Counted from the stretch's first letter, positions 53,050 through 62,015 are shown. The stretch: DNA of 64,000 bases from Streptomyces europaeiscabiei (GCF_036346855.1 NZ_CP107841.1:6452001-6516000), one strand, 5' to 3'. A program made the numbers and translations. Notes: generated by a model from the sequence alone, not told the origin.

Positions 53050-53592
53050 ATGACTCACGGCATTCGCACGGACTCCCACACCCCCTACCTCGACGGCGGC
53101 CCCGACTGGCGGGACACAGCCACCCGCTACGCCCTGCTGCCCCTGCGCGTCTTCCTCGCCGTCACCTTCATCTACGCCGGCCTGGACAAACTCACCGACA
53201 GCGCGTTCCTGGCGGATTCCGGCTCCGGCTCCATCGGCGACATGATGAGCGCCGCAAGAGACTCCTCCGCCATCCCAGCCATGATCGACATGGCCCTCAA
53301 CAACCCTGTCGGCTTCGGCTACGCCATCGCCCTCGGCGAACTCGCCGTCGGCATCGGCACCCTCCTCGGCCTCCTCACCCGCCTCGCCGCCTTCGGTGGC
53401 GCCCTGATCTCCCTCAGCCTCTGGCTGACAGTCAGCTGGTCGGCATCCCCGTACTACTACGGCAACGACCTCCCCTACCTCATGGCCTGGCTTCCCCTGA
53501 TCCTCGCCGGCGCCCCGGTCCTCTCCGTGGACGCAGCCATCCGCTCCCGCCGCCACGGCGGCAGCAGGCACCGCGCGGGCGCCTACCGCTGA
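53050..53592 (+). CDS. DoxX-family membrane protein
   Basis: 180 residues with four membrane helices. ALLPLRVFLAVTFIYAGLDKL is the DoxX signature start; GYAIALGELAVGIGTLLGLLT and AFGGALISLSLWLTVSW follow. DoxX proteins are small membrane proteins, sometimes linked to quinone or thiosulphate oxidation and sulphur-redox homeostasis; the role here is unknown. GACAAGAGG precedes the start. Its last six codons and stop are duplicated just downstream. Confidence 0.88.
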   Translation: MTHGIRTDSHTPYLDGGPDWRDTATRYALLPLRVFLAVTFIYAGLDKLTDSAFLADSGSGSIGDMMSAARDSSAIPAMIDMALNNPVGFGYAIALGELAVGIGTLLGLLTRLAAFGGALISLSLWLTVSWSASPYYYGNDLPYLMAWLPLILAGAPVLSVDAAIRSRRHGGSRHRAGAYR

Positions 53593-53616
53593 GCCCCCGC
53601 GGGCGCCTACCGCTGA
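53575..53616. repeat. 24-bp tandem duplication at DoxX stop codon
   Basis: GCGGGCGCCTACCGCTGA at 53575-53592 (the last codons and stop of the DoxX gene) recurs at 53599-53616. A recent local duplication without effect on the protein. Confidence 0.9.
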
Positions 53617-54212
53617 ACCTCTCAGCGCCCCGACCACGGCTCACCACCGCACCCGCACAGCTCGCCACGACGGCTCAACCTCAGCGCCCCAGCAGTCCCG
53701 GTTGAGCCCCGATGTGTCATGCGTCCGAGCTTCACCTCAGGGCACTGCCCGCCCGGCCGACACCGATGGAGCCAAGCCCCGTAGCGCTGCCTCCGGCAGG
53801 TACCGCGATCAGGGCTCGCCTCAGCCCGCACAGCAGACCGGCCGGTCGGCGGCAGACTCCGGCCGGCGCCGCACTGGCGGCGTCCTGGGAGGCCACGTCA
53901 CGCATCCGGGCCGGACACTCGGCTCCTTCTTAGGGCGCCGCCCCTGCCCCCTTCCTGCCTCACCTCCCCCACTCTCCCGGCCGATCTTGCCGGTGCCGAG
54001 CCGACCCCTGCCGATCCCGCCCGTGCCCATCCCGCCCGGTCGCCCCCACGCGTCCCTGCCCCCGGGCAACTCGTGCCCCTCATGCTTGCTCTGCCACTCC
54101 CGCTCATCCCGCCACGCCCCGGCAGCTTCGACCCATCCGCGTGCTCCCGGCCGCTGCGGCCTGTCCCGCGGCCCCTCACGGACCTGCCACCCCCTTCGCA
54201 CCCGTCGCGCCT
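53617..54212. other. Intergenic region, no supported gene
   Basis: About 600 bp of pyrimidine-rich DNA between convergent genes. Long frames occur on both strands but have biased composition (Pro/Arg/Ser or Gly/Arg) and no start signals. Confidence 0.5.
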
Positions 54213-54491
54213 TCAGCCCCCCGCCGCTCCTGTCGGTCCGGTCGTATCCCCTGGCCCCGTCGGCCCTATCGGTCCCATCGGACCCGTCCGTCCAGACGCC
54301 CGGCGTCCCCGTATCGCATGGTTCAGAAGACCCGCTGCCCCCGCCAGACACAGCCCTCCGACGACGAGCGGTATCACGACGAACCAAGGGGTTTCCCAGG
54401 CCTCTCCCGCGTCGCCGAGATACGCGACACCGGCGGTCGTGAGGAAGAGGCCGGCTATGAGCTTCCCCGGGCGGAACTCATGACGTAGCAC
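54213..54491 (-). CDS. Small two-helix membrane protein with collagen-like tail
   Basis: 92 residues from the GTG at 54491, with GGAGG 6 nt upstream; the start overlaps the 3' end of the PspC gene by 14 bp, so translation is coupled. Two membrane helices (KLIAGLFLTTAGVAYLGDAG and FVVIPLVVGGLCLAGAAG) are followed by GPMGPIGPTGPGDTTGPTG, a short run of Gly-X-Y collagen-like triplets. Streptomyces PspC operons often carry such a small protein after the PspC gene. Role unknown; probably a partner of the PspC protein. Confidence 0.7.
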   Translation of the reverse strand: MLRHEFRPGKLIAGLFLTTAGVAYLGDAGEAWETPWFVVIPLVVGGLCLAGAAGLLNHAIRGRRASGRTGPMGPIGPTGPGDTTGPTGAAGG

Positions 54492-56070
54492 GGGCCACCT
54501 CCGCCTGCCCAAGACCGACTTCGAGGTCGATGGTGAGCGTGCCGCCTCGGTCCGAACCCTTCTCGGGGGACAGCGTCAGCCGATCGCTCTTGTCGGGTGC
54601 CACGTCCACGTCCTCCTTGTCGTCGCCCGGCAACTGGATGTCACCGAGGCCCACCTCGACGTCGAGCCGCACGGTGACGTCGGGCGGGACCACCACCTTC
54701 ACCTTGCCCGCGCCGACCTCCACGCTCGTCGTCAGCGTCTCTCCTTTCGGTATGTCCACATTGGACAGGTCCAGCGTGCCCACGCCGGTCCCCAGCTCGT
54801 ACCGGGCCGCCACGCTCTCCGCGTTCCGCGGTGTCCAGGCTGTACGGACCCAGTCGGTGGTGATGTTCGTCGGGAGCGCCGCCGTGCATGCCAGGAGTCC
54901 AGCCGTGACCACGGCCAGGAAGATCGACCCCGCTCCCGTACGGCCGAGGAAGGCGCTCAGGGCTATGCCCAGGCCGAACACGGTCAGCGCGCAGGCCAGG
55001 CCGGTCTGCAGGCTGGTGGCGAGAGTGCGGTCCTCCCAGGTCGCGCCGGTGCCGAGGCCGCCGGCGAGCAGCGCGAGCAGGAAGATCCAGCCGCCTGTCC
55101 AGCGCGCACCACGCGGCTTGGGCGGCCGCACGGTGCGTATGTCCTGGCGGGAGGGCGGCATGCCCCGGGCGATGTTGACGGCCGCCGCCATGTCCCGGTC
55201 GCGAATCCCCCACGGCCCCCACAGATAGCCCGTGCCGCCCACATGCGTTCCGTCCTTGATGATCGGGTCGCGCCACCAGGAGGGGTAGGCGGAGGCCACA
55301 GGCGGTGCCTTCGCCTCCGGTGGAGCGTCGGCCGCGGCCTGTGCGGCGAGCGGATCGGGATAGGGGGCACCGCGCTGCTGCGACCAGTACCCCGCGCCGG
55401 CCAGGAGCAGGGAGACGACCACGGAGAAGGTCAGGACGGTCGTGTTGCTCAGCAGACTGAGGAAGACACCGCAGCCGACCAGGGCAAAGAGCACGGCCGT
55501 CAGGGCCTGGCCGTCGACCCGGCCGGTCAGCAGCTTGCGTACCTCGTTCTCCTCCTCGTCGTCGTACGGCACCAACAGCCAGGCGAAGCCGTAGAAGATG
55601 AGGCCGAAGCCGCCGGTCGCGGAGAGGACCGCGAGCACCACTCGGAAGATCACCGGATCCATGTCGCACTGCCGCCCGAGCCCGGCACAGACACCGCCCA
55701 ACATCTGATATCGCCGGTCACGGCGGAACCTGTGCGGAGCGGCAGGCCAGCCGGCCGGATCGTCGGGGGCGGGGTGCCCCATGCCACCGGGGGTGGACGG
55801 GTTCGCGCCGGGGGAGGGACGGCCGGCGGCTCCGGCAGGGTCGGTGGTGGCCGCTTGATCCGCGGGTCTGCCCGCACTCGTGTGCGGGTGTGTGTCCGGC
55901 CGCGTCCCCGCCTCCGTGTGCGGGTGTGTGCCCGCGTCCCCGTGTGCGCGCGGTTTCTCTGCCCCCATGCCCGGTGGGGGCACGGCGTCCTGCGGCTCGG
56001 TGGCTGGCCGCATGGCGTCCGGACCCGAGCCGGGGCCCGGCTCCGCTGCCGCGTGCTGGTGATCCGTCAT
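54478..56070 (-). CDS. PspC-domain membrane protein with LiaF-like C-terminus
   Basis: 530 residues from the ATG at 56070. A Pro/Gly/His-rich leader of about 120 residues is followed by the PspC domain (RRDRRYQMLGGVCAGLGRQCD, VLAVLSATGGFGLIFYGFAWLLVP). Several more helices follow, then a C-terminal beta-rich domain (LDLSNVDIPKGETLTTSVEV, AGKVKVVVPPDVTVRLDVEV, GDIQLPG) like the cell-wall-active-antibiotic-response part of LiaF. PspC and LiaF proteins sense envelope stress. The histidine kinase transcribed divergently also has a PspC domain, so the two probably form one signalling system. Confidence 0.85.
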   Translation of the reverse strand: MTDHQHAAAEPGPGSGPDAMRPATEPQDAVPPPGMGAEKPRAHGDAGTHPHTEAGTRPDTHPHTSAGRPADQAATTDPAGAAGRPSPGANPSTPGGMGHPAPDDPAGWPAAPHRFRRDRRYQMLGGVCAGLGRQCDMDPVIFRVVLAVLSATGGFGLIFYGFAWLLVPYDDEEENEVRKLLTGRVDGQALTAVLFALVGCGVFLSLLSNTTVLTFSVVVSLLLAGAGYWSQQRGAPYPDPLAAQAAADAPPEAKAPPVASAYPSWWRDPIIKDGTHVGGTGYLWGPWGIRDRDMAAAVNIARGMPPSRQDIRTVRPPKPRGARWTGGWIFLLALLAGGLGTGATWEDRTLATSLQTGLACALTVFGLGIALSAFLGRTGAGSIFLAVVTAGLLACTAALPTNITTDWVRTAWTPRNAESVAARYELGTGVGTLDLSNVDIPKGETLTTSVEVGAGKVKVVVPPDVTVRLDVEVGLGDIQLPGDDKEDVDVAPDKSDRLTLSPEKGSDRGGTLTIDLEVGLGQAEVARATS

Positions 56071-56119
56071 GCGTCCATCGTGACCGCCGAGCCGGTTCGA
56101 TGGCAGTCGGGATGACCCT

Positions 56120-56202
56120 GGTCGAACCCTGATATCCGCCCGGGGATGCGTTCGATCATGGCTGGGCCGAAGATCAGGGGCGTCTCGGGGGTCGACCCTG
56201 AT
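56120..56202. promoter_or_regulatory. Repeated CCCTGAT half-sites between divergent PspC genes
   Basis: GGTCGAACCCTGAT at 56120-56133 and GGTCGACCCTGAT at 56190-56202 are near-identical direct copies. An inverted ATCAGGG at 56173-56179 forms a dyad with the second copy (16-nt gap). Likely binding sites for the adjacent response regulator. The last site overlaps the proposed kinase start. Confidence 0.5.
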
Positions 56203-57526
56203 GCCTCGATCCGCCGTGCGTGTGAACATCGATGGCATGCCGGAAGCCGCAGCACTGCCAGTCGACACTCCGCGGCCCCCGCGCAAGCTCTACCGCAGCA
56301 GCGACGGACGCTGGCTCGGAGGCGTGGCGCGAGGGCTCGCCGGACATCTCGGCCTGCCCGTGACCTGGGTGCGGCTCGTGTTCGCCGGCCTCTTCCTGGC
56401 GGACGGCCTCGGTGCCCTGGTCTACGCGGCCTTCTGGTTCTTCGTCCCGCTCGGTGTGGGAGGCGTCGACAACCAACGGCCCCCGGCCATCGCCACCGAG
56501 ACCTCTCCCGACGGCCGCCGCAGGCTCGTGGCCCGCAAGCCCGACCGCGGCCAGATGGTCGCCCTCCTCCTCATGGTCGTCGTGGCCATGGTCTTCGTCG
56601 GCAATGTGGACCTCGGCGAGGCCGCCAGGGCCTATCTCTGGCCGACCGTGCTCGTCGCGGCCGGCGTGGCCCTGGTCTGGCGTCAGGCGGACAACGCGCG
56701 GCGGGCCCGCTGGGCCGAGGTCGGCCGTCGGCGGCGCACGATCACGCTGCTCCGCTCCGTGGCCGGTGTCCTGCTGGTCACCGCGGGAGTGTCCGGGATA
56801 TTCGTGTTGCAGGGCTCGGCCGCCCACCTCGGCTCGGTGCTGCAGGCCGCGCTCGCGGTCCTCGTGGGCATAACGCTGCTGGCCGGCCCCTACCTGGTCC
56901 GTATGACCCAGGACCTCTCCGAGGAGCGCCTGATGCGCATCCGCGCCCAGGAGCGTGCGGAGGTCGCGGCCCACGTCCACGACTCGGTGCTGCACACACT
57001 GACGCTGATACAGCGCAACGCGGACAGCCCGAACGAGGTCCGCCGCCTCGCCCGCGCCCAGGAGCGCGACCTGCGGAACTGGCTGTACAAACCCGAGGGC
57101 ACAGGAAAGGACGAGGCCGACGAGCCCGACACCCTCGCCGAGGCCGTGCGGCGGAATGCTGCGGAGGTCGAGGACAAGCACGGCGTCCCCATAGAGGTCG
57201 TCGTCGTCGGCGACTGTCCCCTCGACGAAGGACTGACCGCGCAGATGCAGGCCGCGCGCGAGGCGATGGTGAACGCCGCCAAGTACGGTGGCGAGGGCGG
57301 CGCCGTGCAGGTCTTCGCGGAGGTCGAGGGAAGGACGGTCTTCGTGTCGGTCCGCGACCGCGGTCCCGGCTTCGACCTGGACGCGATACCCGCCGACCGC
57401 ATGGGCGTCAGAGAATCGATCATCGGCCGCATGGAGCGCAACGGAGGCACGGCACGGCTCCGCGCCGTACCGGACGGCGGCACGGAGGTCGAGTTGGAGA
57501 TGGAGAGGGCGGAGACGACGTCATGA
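56201..57526 (+). CDS. Sensor histidine kinase with N-terminal PspC domain
   Basis: 441 residues. Residues of about 28-90 are a PspC domain (RSSDGRWLGGVARGLAGHLG, WVRLVFAGLFLADGLGALVY). Further helices follow, then an NarL/DesK-type kinase core with the phospho-acceptor His260 in HVHDSVLHTLTLIQ, and an ATPase domain with REAMVNAAKYGG (N box) and VRDRGPGFDLD (G box). The start at 56201 has GGGGG upstream, but a repeat overlaps it; 56237 is a possible later start. It overlaps its response regulator gene by 4 bp. It probably senses envelope stress with the divergent PspC protein. Confidence 0.92.
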   Translation: MPRSAVRVNIDGMPEAAALPVDTPRPPRKLYRSSDGRWLGGVARGLAGHLGLPVTWVRLVFAGLFLADGLGALVYAAFWFFVPLGVGGVDNQRPPAIATETSPDGRRRLVARKPDRGQMVALLLMVVVAMVFVGNVDLGEAARAYLWPTVLVAAGVALVWRQADNARRARWAEVGRRRRTITLLRSVAGVLLVTAGVSGIFVLQGSAAHLGSVLQAALAVLVGITLLAGPYLVRMTQDLSEERLMRIRAQERAEVAAHVHDSVLHTLTLIQRNADSPNEVRRLARAQERDLRNWLYKPEGTGKDEADEPDTLAEAVRRNAAEVEDKHGVPIEVVVVGDCPLDEGLTAQMQAAREAMVNAAKYGGEGGAVQVFAEVEGRTVFVSVRDRGPGFDLDAIPADRMGVRESIIGRMERNGGTARLRAVPDGGTEVELEMERAETTS

Positions 57527-58458
57527 GTGACGCGAACAGGGCGAACGATCTTGCCGCACAGGGCGGTTCGGGCACTGGCCCGGACGGGGAGCAGGGGGAG
57601 CAGGGAGGTCCGACCATGCGGGGCACGGATCCGGCCGAGGGCCTGTCCAACGAGTCCGGCAGGCTCGATGCGTCCGACGAGACCACCACGTCAGGCGATT
57701 CCGGCGTGACCGCCGTACCCGGGAAGTCCGCCACGGCCGGGTTGCCCGCTGAGGCCGGGACCGGGACCGGGGCGGGGGCCGGTGTCTCCGGGCCCGGGCG
57801 GCACGTCAGGGTAGTGCTGGTGGACGATCACCGGATGTTCCGTACGGGAGTGCAGGCCGAGATCGGGCAGACGGAGCGTACGGGGGTGGAGGTCGTGGGG
57901 GAGGCGCCCGACGTCGACCAAGCGGTTTCGGTGATCACCACTATGCGACCCGAGGTGGTGCTCCTCGATGTGCATCTGCCCGGTGGTGGTGGTGTCGAAG
58001 TCCTGCGCCGCTGTTCGGCGTTGATGGCGGATGCCGAGCAGCCCGTCCGGTTCCTCGCCCTGTCCGTGTCGGATGCGGCGGAGGACGTGATCGGCGTGAT
58101 CCGGGGCGGTGCGCGCGGCTATGTCACCAAGACGATCACCGGCTCCGACCTCGTCGGATCCATCTTCCGGGTCCAGGAAGGTGACGCGGTCTTCTCCCCG
58201 CGCCTGGCCGGCTTCGTCCTCGACGCCTTCGCCTCCACCGACGCCCCGCCCGTCGACGAGGACCTCGACCGGCTCACCCAGCGTGAGCGCGAGGTGCTGC
58301 GTCTCATCGCCCGCGGCTATGCGTACAAGGAGATCGCCAAGCAGCTCTACATCTCGGTGAAGACGGTTGAGTCCCATGTCTCCGCCGTGCTCCGGAAGTT
58401 GCAGCTCTCCAACAGGCATGAGCTGACGAGGTGGGCGACGGCGCGACGCTTGGTGTGA
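57523..58458 (+). CDS. LuxR-type response regulator with long N-terminal extension
   Basis: 311 residues, about 95 more than a normal NarL-family regulator. The start ATG overlaps the kinase stop (ATGA). The first 95 residues are low-complexity (Gly, Thr, Ser, Ala, Glu), for example GTGTGAGAGVSGPG. The receiver domain then begins RVVLVDDHRMFRTGVQAEIG, with the phospho-acceptor Asp149 in VVLLDVHLPGG. The DNA-binding domain has LTQREREVLRLIARGYAYKE and ISVKTVESHVSAVLRKLQL. It forms a two-component system with the upstream kinase and probably regulates the divergent PspC operon. Confidence 0.92.
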   Translation: MSDANRANDLAAQGGSGTGPDGEQGEQGGPTMRGTDPAEGLSNESGRLDASDETTTSGDSGVTAVPGKSATAGLPAEAGTGTGAGAGVSGPGRHVRVVLVDDHRMFRTGVQAEIGQTERTGVEVVGEAPDVDQAVSVITTMRPEVVLLDVHLPGGGGVEVLRRCSALMADAEQPVRFLALSVSDAAEDVIGVIRGGARGYVTKTITGSDLVGSIFRVQEGDAVFSPRLAGFVLDAFASTDAPPVDEDLDRLTQREREVLRLIARGYAYKEIAKQLYISVKTVESHVSAVLRKLQLSNRHELTRWATARRLV

Positions 58459-58866
58459 GGGTGGGCAGGTCCTGTCACCGGTACCGGTGGGCGGCCGTCA
58501 GGTAGTCGCTGGTCGGGTCGAGGGGCGACCTGAGGGTGACGGGTGGATGGGTGGGTGGGTTGGCGTCGCCGGCCCGCCGCCGGGGTCGGTTGGTCGCCAT
58601 CGCGGTCGCGCGTTCCGGCCTCAAGGCCGTCGAGGACGGCCTTGAGGATGAGCTCGGAGGTTCGGGCAGAGGCGGCGCAGCGCTCGGTGGTCCATCTCGA
58701 CCGCGGCCCGAGCCGAGTCACTCCGTTCGCCGGTCGCCGTTTGATGTCGGTCGGCCCGAGCCGCCCCAGCGCATGGGTCGGCCCGAGCCGCCCGGCTTCA
58801 GGGAGCAGGCCGCCGCTGACCAGCTCAAGGCAGCCGGCTCACGCCGCCCGGCTCACGCCGCCCGGC
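58459..58866. other. Intergenic region
   Basis: About 400 bp between convergent genes. It holds a hairpin (58621-58645) and the repeats CGGCCCGAGCCGCC and GGCTCACGCCGCCC. No gene seen. Confidence 0.55.
58621..58645. terminator. Hairpin between convergent genes
   Basis: Perfect 11-bp stem TCAAGGCCGTC / GACGGCCTTGA with loop GAG, 162 bp after the response regulator stop. A possible terminator for that operon and, in the other direction, for the NlpC/P60 gene. Confidence 0.6.
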
Positions 58867-58877
58867 TCACGCCACCC
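58836..58877. repeat. 14-bp tandem repeat covering NlpC/P60 stop codon
   Basis: Three copies of GGCTCACGCC(G/A)CCC starting at 58836, 58850 and 58864. The third contains the stop codon of the NlpC/P60 gene. Confidence 0.85.
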
Positions 58878-59940
58878 GTGTGGCCCCCACGTACGGCATC
58901 TCATCGAGGGGTGCCACGCGTACCGGGGCCGAGGGGTTTGGGGCGTGGATCATCTGGCCGTTGCCGATGTAGATGCCCACGTGGCTGATGCCGGAGTAGT
59001 AGAAGACGAGGTCGCCGGGGAGGAGTTCGGAGCGGGCGACGCGGCGACCGGCGTTGATCTGGGAGTAGGTGGTGCGAGGGAGGGAGACGCCGGCGGCGCG
59101 GTAGGCCGCCAGGGTGAGGCCGGAGCAGTCGAAGGCGTTGGGGCCGGTGGCGCCCCAGACATACGGGCTGCCGAGCTTGGAGTAGGCGTAGGAGACGGCC
59201 GCTGCGGCGCGGGAGTCGGGGGCGTCGGCGGTGGCGGGGGAGACCGGGCCGGTGAGGGTGCGCCGGGACGAGGCGGAGGAGCGCGAGACGTGCCCCGCGC
59301 CGCCGCCCGCCGTGTCGAGCCGCGCGCGGTCCTCGGTGGTGAGCCGGCCGAGCAGCTGCCGCGCTTCGGTCAGCTTGGAGGTGACGGTCTTCTTGTGCCG
59401 CTTCAGCTCCGTCTGCCGGGTCTTGAGCGTGCCCAGTTCGATGCGGGCGGCCCCGCGCAGCCGTTCGATCTCCAGCAACTGCCTCCGTACGCTCGCCACG
59501 TCCGCCGACTGCCGGCTGCCGACGCGCTCGGCGAGGGCGGCGCCGTCCAGGTACTGGTCCGGGTCGGCGGAGAGCGCAAGTTGCCAGGAGGGGTCCATGC
59601 CCCCGCCCCGGTACTGCGCCGCCGCCAGCGAACCGAGTTCGTCCCGAGCCGAGTTGAGCCGTTCGGTGCGGCGGGCGGCCTGGTCGCGCAGCTCTTCGAG
59701 GTTCTCCTGGGCCTTGTCGGCCTTCTCCTTCGCGCCGTTGTACTTCTCTGTGGCGACCTCAGCCTCTTGGTACAGCTTGTCCACTTTCGCCTTCACCTGG
59801 TCAGGCGTGAGCTGTGGATCGGCGTGCCCGGTGCCGTCGAAACCGGTCGCGGTCGCCGCGCCCGCGAGGGCGAACGTAGCGGCCGTGCGGACCGTATGGC
59901 CGCCGAGTGAGCGCTGTCTGGGCTTGCGGTGCGCTGCCAC
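58867..59940 (-). CDS. Secreted NlpC/P60 peptidoglycan endopeptidase
   Basis: 357 residues from the GTG at 59940. The N-terminal region MAAHRKPRQRSLGGHTVRTA followed by ATFALAGAATATGF is a signal peptide. Residues of about 45-215 are a long coiled coil (QVKAKVDKLYQEAEVATEKY, KTRQTELKRHKKTVTSKL). The C-terminal NlpC/P60 domain has the nucleophile in FDCSGLT (about Cys272), HVGIYIGNGQMIHAP with the catalytic His, and a typical LPGDLVFYYSG. This is the RipA-like design of coiled coil plus cysteine peptidase, which cleaves stem peptides of the cell wall, often at septa or during spore germination. Confidence 0.93.
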   Translation of the reverse strand: MAAHRKPRQRSLGGHTVRTAATFALAGAATATGFDGTGHADPQLTPDQVKAKVDKLYQEAEVATEKYNGAKEKADKAQENLEELRDQAARRTERLNSARDELGSLAAAQYRGGGMDPSWQLALSADPDQYLDGAALAERVGSRQSADVASVRRQLLEIERLRGAARIELGTLKTRQTELKRHKKTVTSKLTEARQLLGRLTTEDRARLDTAGGGAGHVSRSSASSRRTLTGPVSPATADAPDSRAAAAVSYAYSKLGSPYVWGATGPNAFDCSGLTLAAYRAAGVSLPRTTYSQINAGRRVARSELLPGDLVFYYSGISHVGIYIGNGQMIHAPNPSAPVRVAPLDEMPYVGATRVA

Positions 59941-60527
59941 GTGGAGTGCATGTCCTCTCCGTACGACCGCCGTCCGCAGTACGAACATCGTCTGTCCGTA
60001 CGGACCGCCTGGGGGGAGCGGTTACACGTCCGGCGGCGGCCCGCACAGGGGGAGCGGGACGCCGCCGGACCTTCTCGGCGGTGGTGTCCGACTGCCGCCC
60101 CTGGCCAGGGCGGCGGTGGGGAGCCGGTCACCTGAGGGAGGACGTTAAACCTGACTGTGAGCGCACCGTAACGCGTTGTGCGGAAGTGGCGTGCACCGAC
60201 CGCGAGGTGACCGTATGTGACCGTGATCCCACCCCGGCGCCATCGGCTTCACGCTGCGCGATGACCGATGTGGCCATTTCGGACCATAAGGGGGTGTGGT
60301 GGTGCTATGTGGCGCATATATGCAAGATCATCACGGCTCATCAACGGGCACCGCGGCCATCACAGATAATATGGACGCCGCGGACGCCGCGGACGCCGCG
60401 GACGCCGCGGACGCCGCGGACGCCGCGGACGCCAGAGGCGCCCGAAGTGCCATCTGGGGCCCCGGGTGCGTTGCTGTGTCCCGCCCCGGCGCCCGGCGGG
60501 ACACAGTCCTCTTATTAGGCTCCGCGC
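59941..60527. other. Intergenic region with AT-rich segment and repeat
   Basis: 587 bp between divergent genes. An AT-richer part (about 60285-60375) contains GCGCATATATGC. A nonanucleotide repeat is at 60373-60435. A frame through the repeat (MDAADAAD...) is open but has no Shine-Dalgarno, so I do not call a gene. Confidence 0.55.
60373..60435. repeat. 9-bp tandem repeat GGACGCCGC
   Basis: Seven copies of GGACGCCGC (last one incomplete), directly after an AT-rich segment. Non-coding as far as can be judged. The count may vary between strains. Confidence 0.9.
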
Positions 60528-60881
60528 ATGGACGTACTCATCCACATCCTCGTCGCCCTCCACATCATCGGCATCGCCTCCCTCCTGGGTGGATTCCTCA
60601 CCCAGATGAAGGCCATGGGCCAGGGCGCCGCCCGCTTCGTCCCCTCCATGCTCCACGGCGCCCTGACCATGCTCGTCACCGGCGTGCTCCTCGTCGGCCT
60701 CAACCAGGCCGATGACCAGCCCGTCAACAACATCAAGATCGGTGTCAAACTCGCACTGCTGATCGTGATCCTGGGGCTCGTCTACGTGAAACGGGACGAA
60801 GAGACGGTGGAGAAGCCGCTGTTCGGTCTGGTGGGCGCGCTGACCACCGCGAACATCTTCATCGCGGTGCTCTGGACCTGA
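60528..60881 (+). CDS. Small integral membrane protein
   Basis: 117 residues with four membrane helices: LIHILVALHIIGIASLLGGF, LHGALTMLVTGVLLVGL, LALLIVILGLVYV and GALTTANIFIAVLW. Few polar residues lie between. It belongs to a conserved Streptomyces family of small membrane proteins without known function. The ATG follows TCCGCGC with no strong ribosome binding site. It is the last core gene before the transposon-damaged region. Confidence 0.78.
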   Translation: MDVLIHILVALHIIGIASLLGGFLTQMKAMGQGAARFVPSMLHGALTMLVTGVLLVGLNQADDQPVNNIKIGVKLALLIVILGLVYVKRDEETVEKPLFGLVGALTTANIFIAVLWT

Positions 60882-60937
60882 GGACCCACGCCCCTTCGGG
60901 GACTGCCAAACGAGTGCTGCAACCGGGTTGGTTGAGG

Positions 60938-61311
60938 CTACTGACGTGCCGTCGACAGGCGGCCGTCGAAGGTGATGTCGAAGGCGTTCAGTGCGGTCTT
61001 CCAGCGCACGGTCCAGCGTGCCTGACCTTTGCCGGTGGGATCGAGCGACGTGATCGCCATGTAGACGCATGTCAACGCGGCCTGCCTCGTTGGGGAAGTG
61101 TCCGCGGGCCTTGACCGCCCGGCGGATCCGCGCGTTCACCGACTCGATCGCATTCGTCGTGCAGACGATGCGGCGGATCTCGGTGTCGAACCGCAGGAAC
61201 GGGGTGAACTCCTCCCAGGCGTTCTCCCACAGTTTCGCGATCGCCGGATACTTCCGGCCCCAGGCATCGGCGAACTCGGCGGACTCGGCGAACCGTTCCA
61301 GGGCCGCCTCT
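60938..61311 (-). pseudogene. IS256-family transposase, C-terminal fragment
   Basis: On the minus strand the frame reads EAALERFAESAEFADAWG, then EFTPFLRFDTEIRRIVCTTN, AIESVNARIRRAVKARGHFP, which is the conserved end of Mutator-type (IS256) transposases. One extra base near 61085 shifts the frame; after it the reading continues YMAITSLDPTGKGQARWT to AFDITFDGRLSTARQ and a stop at 60938. The N-terminal two thirds are missing: at 61311 the sequence changes abruptly to an IS5-type fragment. No terminal repeats found. Confidence 0.88.
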
Positions 61312-61875
61312 TACCGAGCCGGGCGGCGTGCTCGACGAGGTGCTGGCGGTAGCCGCCGTCGACCCAGACTTGGCGGACCGAGGGGTGGGCGGCCGCGACC
61401 TGGTCGACCAGGGTGGGTGCCGGCGGCGGAGTCCTGCAAGGCTCGCGGCCGTGACCAGCACCGCGAGCAGCGGTCCGAGGGTGTCGGTGACGATGCTCCG
61501 CTTGCGGCCCACGATCTTCTTCGCCGCGTAGGTGCCCTGCCCGGCGGCCCGGGACGCTGGTAGAGGTCTTCACGCTCTGTGCGTCGATCACACACGCGGA
61601 CGGCTCCGCCCGCTTGCCCTCCTTCTGTCGTAACAGGCTGCGCAGTACGCCGGTGAGCTGGGCTAACGCGCCGTCCTTCTGCCACTTGGCGAGGTAGCCG
61701 TAGCAGGTCTGGAAGGGCGGGAAGTCGTGCGGTAAGCAGCGCCCCTGCACGCCGGTGGGATCCACGTACAGGATCGCGTTCATGATCTCGCGCAGATCGT
61801 GCTCGGGCGGGCGCCCGATGTCCAGGGCATGCCGACGGCGCTCGGCCCGCCAGGCGCTCATCACCACCGGCAAGA
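61312..61875 (-). pseudogene. IS5-family transposase fragment, frameshifted
   Basis: On the minus strand it begins PVVMSAWRAERRRHALDIGR and continues MNAILYVDPTGVQGRCLP, KWQKDGALAQLTGVLRSLLR and CVIDAQSVKTSTSVPG. A frameshift near 61545 moves the reading to TYAAKKIVGRKRSIVTDTLG, and another near 61435 to LVDQVAAAHPSVRQVWVDGG ending HLVEHAARLG. Both ends of the transposase are lost. It joins an IS256 fragment at 61311. The element cannot move. Confidence 0.88.
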
Positions 61876-62015
61876 AGACAAGAAGAAGGACAGCACGCCT
61901 CGCCCGCGACCGTCATGCGCATGCTGCGCGAGCACGACGAACAGACCACCGCGCCGTTGGCGTCGTAGGTAATTGGCTGCCCTCCACCTCCGGCGAGGGG
62001 GGCAAGATCGTCCCC

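Noticed and set aside
53821..54387. 188-codon minus-strand Gly/Arg-rich frame
   Set aside because: It overlaps the coupled small membrane-protein gene in another frame and lacks a ribosome binding site.
60360..61139. 259-codon minus-strand frame combining an IS256 end and antisense of the 60528 gene
   Set aside because: A frame created by the IS256 frameshift running into unrelated antisense sequence. The true content is a transposase fragment.
61866..62015. Short frame ending MRMLREHDEQTTAPLAS before the phosphotransferase gene
   Set aside because: It could be the 3' end of a gene destroyed by the IS5 element, but it is too short to assign.
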